64,000 nt of DNA from NCBI RefSeq assembly GCF_016808335.1, contig NC_053149.1, positions 39,634,118 through 39,698,117 on the forward strand, read 5' to 3'. The first letter of the stretch is position 1. The number at the start of each line of letters is the position of its first letter. This document shows, one piece after another, positions 1 through 11,263 of the stretch. This stretch comes from Panicum virgatum (lineage: Eukaryota; Streptophyta; Magnoliopsida; Poales; Poaceae). Under the pieces are notes generated by a model, which was given only the letters and a program-made list of their open reading frames with translations, did no database searches and was not told where the DNA came from. A program made the position numbers and the translations under genes.

Positions 1-2652
1 AGCTCATTCTGCGTGAAAATATACTTGAGGCTCTTGTGATCAGTGTAGATATCACACCGCTGCCCATACAAGTAATGCCTCCAAATCTTCAGAGCATGCA
101 CAACTGCGGCTAACTCAAGATCATGAGTAGGATAATTCAGCTCATGCCGACGTAACTGCCGTGAAGCATAAGCTATCACTCTGCCTTCCTGCATCAGAAC
201 ACACCCAAGACCATCCTTCGAAGCATCACAATATACCGTGAACCTCTTCGTCTGGTCTGGCAGAGTCAGGACTGGCGCCGTAGTCAACCTCTTCTTCAGC
301 TCATCAAAGGCCATCTGACGCTCATCAGTCCATACAAAAGCCACATTCTTCTCCAGCAAAGAAGTCAAAGGCTTCGCGATCTTGGAGAAATTCTCAATGA
401 ACCTCCGATAATATCCAGCTAAGCCCAAGAAAGATCTGACTTCCTTCACTGTCTGCGGTGTCTCCCACTCAAGCACATCCTTCACCTTGCTCGGATCAAC
501 AGCAATGCCTCCCTGAGAGATAACATGACCGAGGAATGGCACCACGTCAATCCAGAACTCGCACTTGCTGAACTTGGCATACAACTGATGCTCTCTCAAT
601 CTCTGCAACACGAGCCTCAGATGCTCCTCGAAGCAAATCGAAGAGATCCTCAATACGGGGCAGTGGATGCTTGTTCTTGATAGTAACTGCATTCAGCTCC
701 CGATAATCGACACACATCCTCTTCGAGCCATCTTTCTTATCTACCAGCAATAATGGAAAAGCCCAAGGAGAGAAGCTGCGACGGATATAGCCCTTGGCTA
801 GCAACTCATCAATAGTCTTCTTGACTTCTTCATGCTCTATAGGTGCCATACGGTAGGGCCGCTTTGCAATAGGAGCTGTGCCAGGCAAGAGATCAATACA
901 AAACTCAATGGCGCGTTCAGGCGGCATACCTGGCAGATCATCCGGGAAGACATCCGGGAATTCAGACACCACGCGAATACCGTCCGTGGGTCTAGCCTCC
1001 ATCTGATGAAGAAATCCAGAAGGCTCTGAAGCACTGACTGTCACCTCTTGGCCATCAGATGCCGATAAGTGAACTGTCCGCTGAGCACAATCAATACGGA
1101 CTCCCCATCTGGTAAGTGTCTCCATGCCCAAGATCACATCTATCCCCGAGGAGTCAATAACTATCAAGCCAGTGCGGAATTCTACCCCCTTTATGACAAT
1201 ACTAACTCTGGAGCATATAGAGCATGTACGAATCTGACCCCCAGGTGAGATAACTACCATAGCTGTCCTCATACAAGAAACCGGTATACCATGCTGCTCG
1301 GCAAATGACTTGGAAATGAAAGAATGGGTGGCACCGGTATCGAAAAGCACTGTAGCGGGGTGAGAGTTGACCATGAACGTACCAATAACCACGTTAGGAG
1401 CCTCGGCCGCTGACTCGGCCGTCACGTGGTTCACTCGAGCCTGTGCTGGCGCCCTGGGCTGAGCTGGGCGCCCCTGCTGTCCCGCCTGCGCCTTCCGGGG
1501 GCAAGTGTTGGCGTAGTGCCCCGGCTGGCCGTAGTGATAGCAGACGCGTGCAAGTGTCGAAGCCTGCTGTCCGGTAGGGGCTGCCGGACGTGGAGCCTGC
1601 GGTGCTGGCGGAGCTGGTGGAGCAGCACGAGCCGGAGGTGCCGGTAACCTCTGGCCCTGCCCCGTCTGCTGCTGCTGTCGAGGCGGGTACTGCTGCGGTG
1701 GCCTCTGCTGGTACTGCTGAGGAGGCCGGTACTGAGGCTGGTACTGCTGGGGCTGCTGGAGTCGTGGACGAGTGTTGCTGCCGGAAGCAACGGGGACAAC
1801 CTTCCTCTTCTTGTCCTCCATCTCCAGGTGCTTACGCTCAGTGTTGAGCGCACTGTCAACCAGATGGTTGAAGTCGTCGAAGCGGAGGTTGAGCAGCGCG
1901 TACTGGAGGTAGTCCTCAAGACCCTCCATGAAGTGCTCCTGCTTCTTGCGGTCATCCGCAACCTCGGCAGGGGCGTAGCGTGCCAGCTGAAGAAAGCGAT
2001 CACGATACTCCGTGACCGACATAGTCCCCTGAATTCACAAAGACAGATAGATATCGGAAGATTAACTCAAGATTCATAAAGATAGAACAAGGGGGCATTA
2101 GCTCAAAAGAAAACGCTGAATGATTATACTTAAGATTACCTGCTTCAGTGCAAGGAACTCCTTCTGTTTCATCTTCATAACGCCCGCTGGGACGTTGTGG
2201 CTGCGAAAACGCTCCCTGAACTGGAGCCAGGTGAGAGCCTCGCGGTCATGGACTGGGTGGGACTCCCACCAGTCCAAAGCCGCCCCTCGCAGCTGTCCTG
2301 CTGCGTACAGAACTCGCTCCCGATCATCGCACTGGGCGATGTCCAACTGACGCTCCACTGCACGGAGCCAGTCGTCAGCCTGAAGAGGGTCGGACGTGTG
2401 AGAAAACGTCGGCGGGTGACCCCTCAGGAACTCAGCACGCCTGTCGCGAGGCTGCGGCGGTGGAGGAGGCGGAGGCTGAGTGTGAGCGTGCTGAAGAGCC
2501 TGAACAGTGTTGTTCAGGGTAGCCATCATCTGCATCTGGAGCTGGAAGTACTGCTCCGGAGTCAAAGGCGGCGGCATCGGGATCCCGGCACCCTGGTTGT
2601 TCTGACCCTGCTGCTGGCCAGAACCTGAACCGGTGCTCCTGGTGTTCACCAT
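1..2652 (-). pseudogene. Tekay-like gag-pro-pol (broken in RT)
   Basis: The reading starts at 2652 with a proline/glutamine-rich Gag. The Gag core around 2450-2140 includes ALDWWESHP and TWLQFRERF. An apparent intron (2029-2139) follows, then more Gag ([17 protein letters not shown]), a Pro/Gln-rich linker, a CCHC knuckle ([14 protein letters not shown], about 1540-1500), and a protease with active site [10 protein letters not shown] near 1340. RT begins at about 850 (PYRMAP, then VDYRELN). Near 635 the RT reading jumps from the DLFDL motif to sequence normally found after the catalytic FIDD motif, with a frame change. This is a deletion of roughly 70 codons including the catalytic aspartates. 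Positions 1-600 continue, out of frame with the upstream part, as RT thumb and RNase H-like sequence ([14 protein letters not shown] at the left edge). Confidence 0.85.
2029..2139 (-). other. Apparent 111 bp GT-AG intron inside gag
   Basis: Gag reads FLALKQ up to 2140. The next bases on the minus strand are GTAATC, and the reading then runs into stops. At 2029-2031 there is a CAG preceded by a T-rich tract, and removing 2029-2139 joins K-Q to G-T-M-S-V-T-E-Y in frame. The continuous Gag core expected in Ty3 elements is restored by this removal. It could instead be an inserted stretch that only looks like an intron. Confidence 0.6.
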
Positions 2653-3202
2653 CTGATTTGAACAAAGGATTTCATGAGTAAGGATATTGCAAGAATAAAC
2701 TCAGATGGATATGATAACTCTTTGCGGAAAAAGACTCAGCCATGATAAAGTAGACAGGATAGAGTTAACTGTTTTACCCCCAACGATCTAACTCATTTTA
2801 TTAATTAGTTAACTTTAACATCTGAGTGATTTTCTTTAAGCAAAATTTAAACTACTAAGCTATGCAATCAGTCAAAAATCGAAATCAAACATGTAGCATA
2901 ATAACAAGCAGACAATTTCCACAACTTAGCCGAGTTTAGCAATAGACTCGACTAACACAACGCGTCGCAGAACGTGCTATCGTATTATTATAAAAAGGTC
3001 ACCTAGCTATGCTCATGGTGGTCAGATGACTGATTCAGGCCAAAATCTACGAAACTGTTCTTCAGAGAGAGAAATCAAGGCAAGAAGGGTAAAAAGTCAA
3101 AGAAGTCAAGGGGTATAATAGTAAAATAGTTTCAGCAGGCAAGGATTGAAGAGAAGAAGTCCTAAGACTCGACCAGTTCTATCTAGGCTTCGTCCTACAG
3201 TC

Positions 3203-3220
3203 GATACGGCTCTGATACCA
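3203..3220 (-). other. Primer binding site of the Tekay-like element
   Basis: On the minus strand, TGGTATCAGAGCCGTATC lies three bases inside the LTR end at 3224. TGGTATCAGAGC is complementary to the 3' end of initiator tRNA-Met, the usual primer for plant Ty3 elements. Confidence 0.85.
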
Positions 3221-3223
3221 CTC

Positions 3224-6200
3224 TGTAACATCCGGTTTATAAAAGAGCATAAACCGAGCAATCATATACGTGCCAGGATCAAGTCACACGTATATACAAC
3301 AGAATGAATAGTATATCATAGCACATATCACGTAAAAGATATAATAAAGCGAATACGAATGTTATTTATTACAATAATGACATAAAAGTCTGATACAGCG
3401 GAAGCGAAGTACAAAAATACGAATAAAGCTCTCCGAAGCTGAAGCAGGGCGCCACAGGGACGTCGACTGGGAGACGAACACCTAGAAGTCCTCGTAGTCC
3501 TGGTAGCGCTGGACGAACTCCCTCGTGTCGGCAGGAACTGAGCAGCAGTAGCGTATCCAAGAGGAAAAAGTAGAGAAGAGGCAAGAGTGAGTACACAACT
3601 TGTACTCAACAAGTATAACACAAACTATGAGGCTCTAGGCTGGCTGACTCAACTGCATTAGCTTTTAAGTGTTGGCAAAATTTTATTAAAGCTATTTACT
3701 ACGAGTTGATGAGTTACCATTAACCCGGTTACATAGTAATTAATCAGATTTAATCATACTACTACTGAGAACCAAACTAAGACCAAGCCACCAAGGTAAA
3801 CCCCGAGAAGCACCTCCCTCGTCGGAAGGAGATAACTTCACTAATCAAAAGGAGGATCTGGGCCGCTCATAACCGTGAGCACGGCTAGTATACCAGTTTT
3901 ACACTCTGCAGAGGTTGCACATCTTTACCCACAAGTCGTGAGCTACGCCAGTTGTTCATCACACTTCCTTAGGTGAGATGACTAGCGACTCACTACGAGG
4001 CCTTTACAAAGAATCTCGTTGGTAGGGAGTAACCGCGAGGGTGGATCAGCGACTATGGAGCAGGTCTAGTGGGCGTCAAGACACAAAGCACAGACGAAGC
4101 CACTCAACACGAGGGCCATAGAAGCTTACCGCCCCTGCCCCGCAGGTAAGTTACTCCAGACCAAAAAGATCTAATTATTACGTCAAGTCTATCCCATTCT
4201 AGCCTTGTGGTAGCGCTGTTGTCCCAGGTTGTCGCTCTATGAACCGGTCCTTATGGAGAGTGGCCAACCAAGCACTAAGCACCGTGCTGGCCCCCTAAAC
4301 CATGTTTCTACAAAACCATATTTTAACGAGACGTGAGCCTCTCAAGCACGAAGCACAGAGGGCCACTCTCAGAATTAAGTTCAAGTAAACCATTAATCAA
4401 AGTAATTAAAAAGGACCAAGGTGTGTTATAGCGCAGCAACCTAGCACAACTAACCAAAATGCAACCCAAAGGTATATTTAAAGGATATAAACTGGCTAGG
4501 AAATCCTTAAAGGCATACAGTATTAAAATGCAGTATGAAATTGTAATTAAAGTGATGGGTTGTTCATGTTATACTTGCCTTCCTCGTACTGCTCCTGCTG
4601 CTGCTCAAAGTGCTCGGAAGAAGGCTGCTCCTGGTACTGGTACTGGGGCTCCTCAACTGGATCAGCGTCTACTCACGAACACATGGCCAAAACAATGCAC
4701 AAAATAAGCATACAGGCAAACCTTAACAAAAACTAAGAAACAGTACATCAATACATAAAAACAGCACACTAAACTACTCTAATACTGTTCTACGCGTTAC
4801 AACGATCGCGTGGATATAAAGAACGCTAAAATCGGAGCTAAAACGCATAAACTAGGCCTAAAACAAGGTTCAGGGGCTTATTTGTAAGAAAACTGAAGTT
4901 CCAGGGGCTTTTCTGCTAAAACCGAGGGCTAAAACATAATTAAACGTTAACTCCAGGGTCTAACTCGTAAAATTAGTAGCAAAGGACGGCGGGTTCTATT
5001 TCCAGAAAGGCCAGGGGGCTGCGTGTTAAAGTTTGGGCCAAACTGCAATTTCTTTTAACTAAGGGTGGACTGCGGGTTGATTTCTGGAAACTACAGGGGC
5101 TCTTTAACAAAAATCTCAGCCGAACCATTACGCGCGAATCACGGCCGCTGGATCTCGATCTGGTGGTCCAGATCTGATCGGTTTGGGATCTAATCACGGC
5201 CGTCCAACGAAGATCGGGCGGCTCTGGATGGATGAGGCGTGGGCGGCGGCGCGGGGCAACGCCGGCGACGTTTCCCGCGGCGGCGCTCGGCAAAACTCGC
5301 CGGAGTTCAGCGATTTCGAGGCTTCAGGGGTTGGTTCGAGGTGGGGTTTGGCCTGGGATGATCACCGAGACATGCGTGATCCACCCAAGGCTTCTGCTGG
5401 GCGCGGGGAGGGCCGGAGCGGCGGCTTCGACGGCGGAGGCGGCTCGGCGGTCACCGAGTTCGTCGGAACTCGGTGCCTGGGCGCCTAGAGCGCGCCAGGG
5501 CCTACGGGATCTAGCACACAGGGGTCAAGGGGCCCGGGCGGTGCTCACCGGGGGTCGTGGTGGCCGGAGACGTGACGCAGCGGCTCGGCGGCGAGGTACG
5601 ACGGCGATGGCGTGACGGAGCTCGTGGCCGGGGTCGAGGAAGGGGCTTCAGGTGCTGCTGATCCACCGGGGAAGGTTCGCGGCGGTCCTGCAGCGGTGCC
5701 GAGGGGTCAGAGAGGCCTTGTGATTGCCGGCGGCGAGGAAATTGCAGTGGCGGTGCTTACCGGCGGCGGCGATCCTGGCAGAGGGATGCGGCGGCGCTGG
5801 TGGTTTGGGCGTGGAGCTGTGGGCGAGATAGGGTGCAGGGGGGGGGTCCGGCTTGGGCGTTTAAAGAGGCCGGGCGGAGATCGCGGCGGGGCGCAGCGGG
5901 ATAAGGATCCCGGCGTCCTCGCCGGTGATCTCGGGGCTCTGTTTCGCGGCGGGGAGGAAGGAAAGGGGGAGAGGGAGCCGCTGACGGGTGGGGTCCAGGC
6001 GTCGGTGAGAGGGGGTCTGACGAGCGGGGCCCGGCTGCAGGCGGTGAGAGCGGGCGAGCGCTGGGCTTGCGTGGGCGCCGGGCGCTGGCGAGCTGGCCTG
6101 CGCGGGATGGGCCAGGCCGAGCGGGCTGCTGCGTGGCCGCGCTGGGCCGCGGCTGGGCAGGCCGGGGAGGTGAGGGTTTGGGCCGGACGAGAGAGAGAGG

Positions 6201-6503
6201 TGGGCTGCGGGTTGGGTTTTGAGTTTCTCTAACCTTTTCTATTTCTATTTTTCTCTTTCTAGTTCTAATTCAAACAAAGCTATTTGAATTCAAACAAAAT
6301 TTGAATTCAACTCCTATGCATTCAAACAAAATAAAGCCATGCACCAGCATGAATGCAACAAAAGTTTAAACCTATGATAAATTTTAATTAATTAGGAACA
6401 AAAATTAGATTAAATGCCAACTAAACACAATAAACCTTAGAAAATTTAACTAAAGCCAATTAATTTATTAGTAAATGCTGAAATTTAAAATTAGGGTGTT
6501 ACA
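3224..6503 (-). repeat. 5' LTR of the Tekay-like element, 3280 bp
   Basis: It is bounded by TGTAACATCC at 3224 and GGGTGTTACA ending at 6503, directly next to the primer binding site on one side and to interrupted copia coding sequence on the other. No gene is recognised inside. A GC-rich block at about 5200-6200 has long open frames that look like base-composition artefacts. The stretch 6240-6500 is AT-rich with repeated AATTCAAACAAA-like words. Unlike the other long LTRs in this window, I saw no palindrome array in it. Confidence 0.85.
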
Positions 6504-7426
6504 CGCTCTACTACTCCATTCTGCTGTGGAGTGTAGGGAGAAGAATACTGGCGTTCAAGCCCTTGATCACTGCAAAAGGCGTCAAAATGAGCGTTTTTGA
6601 ATTCTATGCCATTATCACTGCGAATCGCTCGCATGGCCTGGGGTAGCTCGTTTTTCAACCTTAAGATCAAGTCTCGAACAAACTCGAAAGCCTCATCCTT
6701 GGTTCTCATGAAAAAGACCCAAGAATAGCGAGAAAAGTCGTCCACAATCACAAGAACGTACCACTTCCCACCAACAGACATCACCCGAGAAGGACCTACT
6801 GTGTCCAGGTGTAGCAATTCTCCAGGGTGAGCGGTCATCACCTGATTAACAGGCGGATGAGAAGCGGCAATCATCTTCTCGTGGTGACACGGATGGCAAC
6901 AAGGTCCTTTTCAAACTTCAATTTGGGCTATCCTCGGATCAGGCCAAGTGAGCTCAGTCTCGACAACAAATCGAAGCTCAAATGTCCAAGTCTCCTATGC
7001 CACTTCCACAAATCAGAAGAAGGACCAGCCAACAAGCAATGAGAAGGGCCAAAAGGAGTTCCAGAGAAGTCAACCAAGAAAACCCGATCGCGAGGTGTAA
7101 TCCGGCAAACCAAATCTCCCCTGGAATCCAAAACACGCGAACAGCCCTCCTTGAAGCGAACCTCAAACCCCTCATCAAGAAGTTGCGAAACAGAGAGCAA
7201 ATTGAACCCAAGGTTCGAAACCAAAGCAACCTCTCTCAGGGTAAAGCGATCAGAAACTTGAACAGCGCCAAGTCCACGTACCTTTCCTCTTCTGTTATCC
7301 CCGAACACAATGTACTCCTTTGAGCGCATCGGGGTGAGGCTGGAGAACCATTTGTCATTCCCGGTCATATGGCGTGAACAACCGGAGTCCATGATCTACC
7401 TGTTCTCCAAGCCTCCGACCTGCACA
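6504..7426 (-). pseudogene. Copia protease, GAG-pre-integrase and integrase (interrupted)
   Basis: Protease begins near 7392 with MDSGCSRHMTG (D-S-G active site). The GAG-pre-integrase region, WKWHRRLGHLSFDLLSRL, is near 7000. The integrase core follows, with LHLDTVGP (first Asp, about 6810), IRSDNG (second Asp, about 6625) and the third acidic residue in NGVVER at the break point 6504. A TAG at about 7396 replaces the tryptophan expected before IMDSG, and a one-base frame change separates this part from the upstream gag. The Tekay-like insertion cuts the gene immediately after the catalytic Glu, so integrase has no C-terminus here. Confidence 0.85.
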
Positions 7427-10225
7427 TCAGTAGTGAGACAAAGGGTGAGCAAATGTCTCAACACTTGGGTTAGCAAAGCGAGAAGCAAACCAGTGTCGAG
7501 CCATTTGCTCTACAGAAGGGTTAGCAAAACCAGGCAAAGCGTATCCCGTGTCCCGTTTACCGCGTGAGTGACGAACACCCCCGCGAGGAAAGCGTGGAGC
7601 ATCGAAACCACCTCCAAAGCCTCGGTCCCGTGGTCCATAGCCGTACTGAAAACGACCAGGAGCACGACTGGCAAAGCGACCACCCGCTGGAGCACGGTAA
7701 CCACCACCTTCTCCCTGACCTCTACCTACACGGCGCGCCCTAGCATCTTGCCTACCAACACGCCGAGAAGGACCATGCACCCGAGCAGAGTACATGTCCG
7801 CGTTCCGTCTCTCCAGCTCTCGCCTCACACCCCGCTTCCTCCTGAAGCAAAACTCCTCCAGGTGACCTTCCCTGTCACAGAACTCGCAGCGGTACCTCAC
7901 CTTATGCTTGGGAGGTGGAGGCCTAGCCTGCGAACGAGGAGGAGCAGCCCCCTTCTTCTGGGCAACCTGGGCTGCGGCAGCAGGGAGCGTGTCGAGGGAA
8001 TTCCTCAGATCATTGGGCTTTAGAACCCAAACCTGCTTCTGTGGAGGTGCTTTCGGTGGTTCTTTAAGCACACCGTCCGTGGGGTCAACAAGCGAAGGCC
8101 GCGTGCTTGTGCTAGCAGTGTTTCCAGCAGCCTTGCCAATCTTACCATACAACCTGTCAAAGTCCGACTTCGTGTATGTGTAACCGACCCCAAACCCATC
8201 ACCACGCTTGAACTGCTTAATCATCATACCCAACTGCGGCTCACTGCTAGAAACCCAACTCAGAATCGCACTAAGATAGGTATTCTCATTCTCTAGATTG
8301 GCTTTCTCTACCGCAAGATTATCCAAATCAGAGATCAAACCAAGGCAAACAGAGCAGTCAATAGGTGGGCTAGACTCCACGACCTTAGTCTTCCCTAAGG
8401 ACTTAACCAAGGCGTTCTTCTCATCTAGCTCCGACCTAAGCGTGGGACAAAGCTTACAGGCACCAAGCAGAACTGGCCTAGACTTCATCTCCTCTAGTTC
8501 GCACACAACAGTAGCAAACTTGTACTGCAACGAAGCTAGATTGGACTTAATGATAGGACACTCATCACATTCAAGCACATTGCTAACAATAGGAGCGTCC
8601 TTAACCAGTTCTAGTTCATGCTTGGCCTTAGCGAGCTCATGAGACACGTCAGCAAGCGAAGTCTTAGCAATATCTAAGTTCGCAATGTTCTCATCATGCT
8701 TGGCACGGAGAGCAACAAGATCGTTCATGTGAGATATGCAGCCAGCGCACTCATCCTCACTAAATTTCTCCCTAGCACAAGCCAGCTCAGCCCTAAGCTT
8801 TCTACGCTCTCTAGCTGCTTCCTTAAGCAGCCTCTTCTGGTTGTTGAGAGCGGCGTACAACTTCCTAACCTCTATATCAAGCAGGTCGATCGTGGAGTTT
8901 ACCTCTGAATCACTCTCGGATCCAGGAGAAGAGCCGGAGTGCGTCGGTGTAGCATGTCCACCTGAAGACGCACGAGTACCATCGGCTTCACCCTCCATGA
9001 TACAGAAGCTCTTGCGCCGACCGGCCGCCAAGCAAAGGCCGATGAAGCCGGTGGCTTCCTTGTCCCGCTTCTTCTTCTTCTTCTTCTTCTTGTCGTCGTC
9101 GTCGGAGGTCGGTGAAGAAGAGCGGTCGGTGTCGGAGCTCTTGTCGAGGTCGCTGAGCTGCGCCAGGAAGGCCTTCTCCCTCTTTTTGGTCTTGTACTGG
9201 AAGCGCTTCTTGAGCGACTCCTTGTCGAAGCATCCTCCCCGGTCACGACTGCGGTGCTTGTGGCGCCGACGCTCCTTGTTGGAGCCTCCCTCGTCGCGGT
9301 CGCGGTGGCGGTAGTAGTCGAAGGAGTTGTTCTGGCCACCGCCGGACTTCTTGGGGCAATCGGCGATGAAGTGGTTCAGATCGCCGCAGTTGTAGAACTC
9401 GGGGTTCTTCTTCCTCTGCCTGTTGTGGTAGACGCGCTGGAACTTGCTGATGAGGAGGCACAAGTCATCGTCGCCTAGCATCTCCAGCTGCTCATCTGAA
9501 ACAGAAGGCAAAGAGGCAAGAGAAAAGCCAAGAGCAGAGTTAGCGTTAGAGCTCGATCCACCTGGGCCAGTCACAAGAGCGACGCTCTTGGAAGGAGGGG
9601 CACCATTGAGCTTGGCTCGTGTCTGGTTATCCATCTCCGTGGCCTTGAGCTTGCTGAAAAGCTCATTCACGGTCAGAGTCTCATTGCCTGCAGACTCAAT
9701 GATCGTGTTCACCTTGAGATCCCACACAGAGCGGTCAAGTGCGTAGAGCAACTTGAGAGCCTTCTCGTGCTCTGTGTACTCAATGGCACCAGCAGATCTG
9801 TTCGCATTGACTTTGTTCACAATCAACTAAAAACGACTGAACATCAAGTCAATGCTCTCACCCGGCTCCTGTGTGAAGTTCTCGTATTCACGCCGGTGAG
9901 TCTCGAACAGTCTGGCCTTCACCTGAGGTGTACCCTCGTGGAAGTTCTCAAGGCACGTCCAAATCTTGTGGGCTTCCTGAAAACCCTGGACGCGTGAGAA
10001 CTCCGCACGAGAAACGCCAGCGAACAAGGCACTGATGGCCTTGGCGTTAGCCTCGTGCTGGGTCACCTGGAGAGTTGTGGTCCGAATAGCAAGCACCTCG
10101 TAAAGCTGGTTCGTGGTAATTTCCTAGACATCGGCTCCCATGCTCTGCAGGAAGGCTCTCATGCGAACCTTCCAGTAGGCATAATCCTCGCCGGAAAACA
10201 CCGGGATCTTACCAAGACTCGCCAT
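7427..10225 (-). pseudogene. Copia gag polyprotein with UBN2-type domain, zinc knuckles and coiled coil
   Basis: The start codon is at 10225-10223 (MASLGKIPVFSGEDYAYW). The Gag domain continues through HKIWTCLENFHEG to LMFSRF, followed by a KVNAN region and a knuckle-like CGDLNHFIADC near 9385. A charged region near 9050-9110 contains a poly-lysine run. A long coiled coil (about 8900-8250) carries repeated Leu/Glu/Lys heptads and paired cysteines. A second CCHC-like motif, CEFCDREGHLEEFC, lies near 7880, then an Arg/Gly-rich tail. Two in-frame TAG codons interrupt it: one at about 10125 where tryptophan is expected (GADV*EI), one at 9829-9827 where glutamine is expected. The last stop is at 7427. 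Confidence 0.82.
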
Positions 10226-10274
10226 GGTCGACGAGTGGTTTTCGAACCGGTTAAGGTACTGAAAACCTCAACTA

Positions 10275-10287
10275 GGCTCTGATACCA
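10275..10287 (-). other. Primer binding site of the copia element
   Basis: TGGTATCAGAGCC on the minus strand lies two bases inside the LTR end at 10290, complementary to initiator tRNA-Met. Confidence 0.85.
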
Positions 10288-10508
10288 ATTGAGGGACCGA
10301 AACAGGCGACCAGAGGGGGGGTGAATGGGAGCCGATCAAAATTTCTTTCGAAATCGATCTGTCGGCCTATGTCCCAAAATCACCGCAAGCCCTCGAACCT
10401 AGGTCAACGAAAATAGCTATGGACAAGCTATCTCGAAGCAGAAGACCCAGGTCGCAGCGCGGAAGCAAAAGCGAGAGAAACTTCTCAAACCGTAGCGCAG
10501 CAGACATA

Positions 10509-10600
10509 GACCGGTCTGACCGGTATACTGGACCGGTCTGACCGGTCGCAGCTGTTCAAAAGTGATTAGACCGGTCTGACCTGTCTTGCCTACCGGTCTG
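10509..10600. repeat. ACCGGTCTGACCGGT palindrome array (copia LTR, left)
   Basis: Four copies of ACCGGTCTGACCGGT, one with a mismatch (ACCTGT), are spaced by 6 to 22 bases. Each unit is an ACCGGT palindrome repeated around CTG. Confidence 0.9.
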
Positions 10601-11175
10601 ACCGGTTGCACCCAGAAAACCCCCGAAAACTTAGATTCAAACGGTGAATCTTGACCAAACGACTACTAAAAACGATGAAACTTGGGGGATAGCTTCGCCC
10701 CTACCCCGTGAACATATCCCAAAAAGATCTCGTCCTAAAGATCAACGAATCTTGAGAATTTGAGGGGAGATCAAGTAGGATTGGGGTTTTCTCAAAAACT
10801 CAAAAACTTCAATTCTGAAAAGCTCGCGATTCCAGAGGGTTGGGCATGAAGCTAGAAGCACGGGAATCACTCCAAAGAGCTCTACGAACCGTCGCAATCG
10901 AGTGCATCAAAATCGAAACGAAAATCCATCACAAAAAGCACATGAGGAACGGAATTGGATTGATTCAAAAGCCCAGAGGACACAAGGAGGATGGGCCTCC
11001 TTTCCCAATCAAATTCAATACAAAGTCTCACAAATCCATAATCAAATCCTACTCTAAAGAGAAAAACAGAGGGAGGGAGACACAGGGGCGGCGGCCTAGA
11101 GAACAGAAGAGTCCACGAACAGATTACAAAAGCCACACTCAACCTAACACAAGTGAAGGGGTATTTATACACACG

Positions 11176-11263
11176 AGACCGGTCAGACCGGTACGCTGGA
11201 CCGGTCAGACCGGTTGGTTAGATCGGTCAGACCGGTGCCAGGGACCGGTCAGACCGGTTGGCC
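11176..11263. repeat. ACCGGTCAGACCGGT palindrome array (copia LTR, right)
   Basis: Four copies, one starting ATCGGT, read ACCGGTCAGACCGGT. This is the reverse complement of the units 580 bp to the left, so the LTR carries the array twice, head to head. Confidence 0.9.

Larger units (their letters stand above)
1..6503 (-). mobile_element. Tekay-like Ty3/gypsy LTR retrotransposon, 3' part outside the window
   Basis: Read on the minus strand, the order is 5' LTR (3224-6503), tRNA-Met-type primer binding site, gag, protease, and reverse transcriptase/RNase H running off the left edge. The very long LTR, the TGTAACA/TGTTACA ends, and a Gag-Pro-Pol with one zinc knuckle fit the Tekay/Del chromovirus lineage; that lineage name is inference, because the chromodomain lies outside the window. 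The element sits inside the integrase codons of a copia element, which resumes at 6504. The probable target duplication is CGCTC (6504-6508), but the other copy is off-window. The copy is defective, lacking the catalytic part of RT. Confidence 0.88.

Noticed and set aside
5183..6232. Long plus-strand open frames (up to 206 residues) in the Tekay LTR
   Set aside because: Very GC-rich LTR sequence; Gly/Ala/Arg-biased translations without any domain or codon pattern of a gene.
8736..9478. Open frames antisense to the copia gag
   Set aside because: Mirror frames of a real coding region; no recognisable protein.
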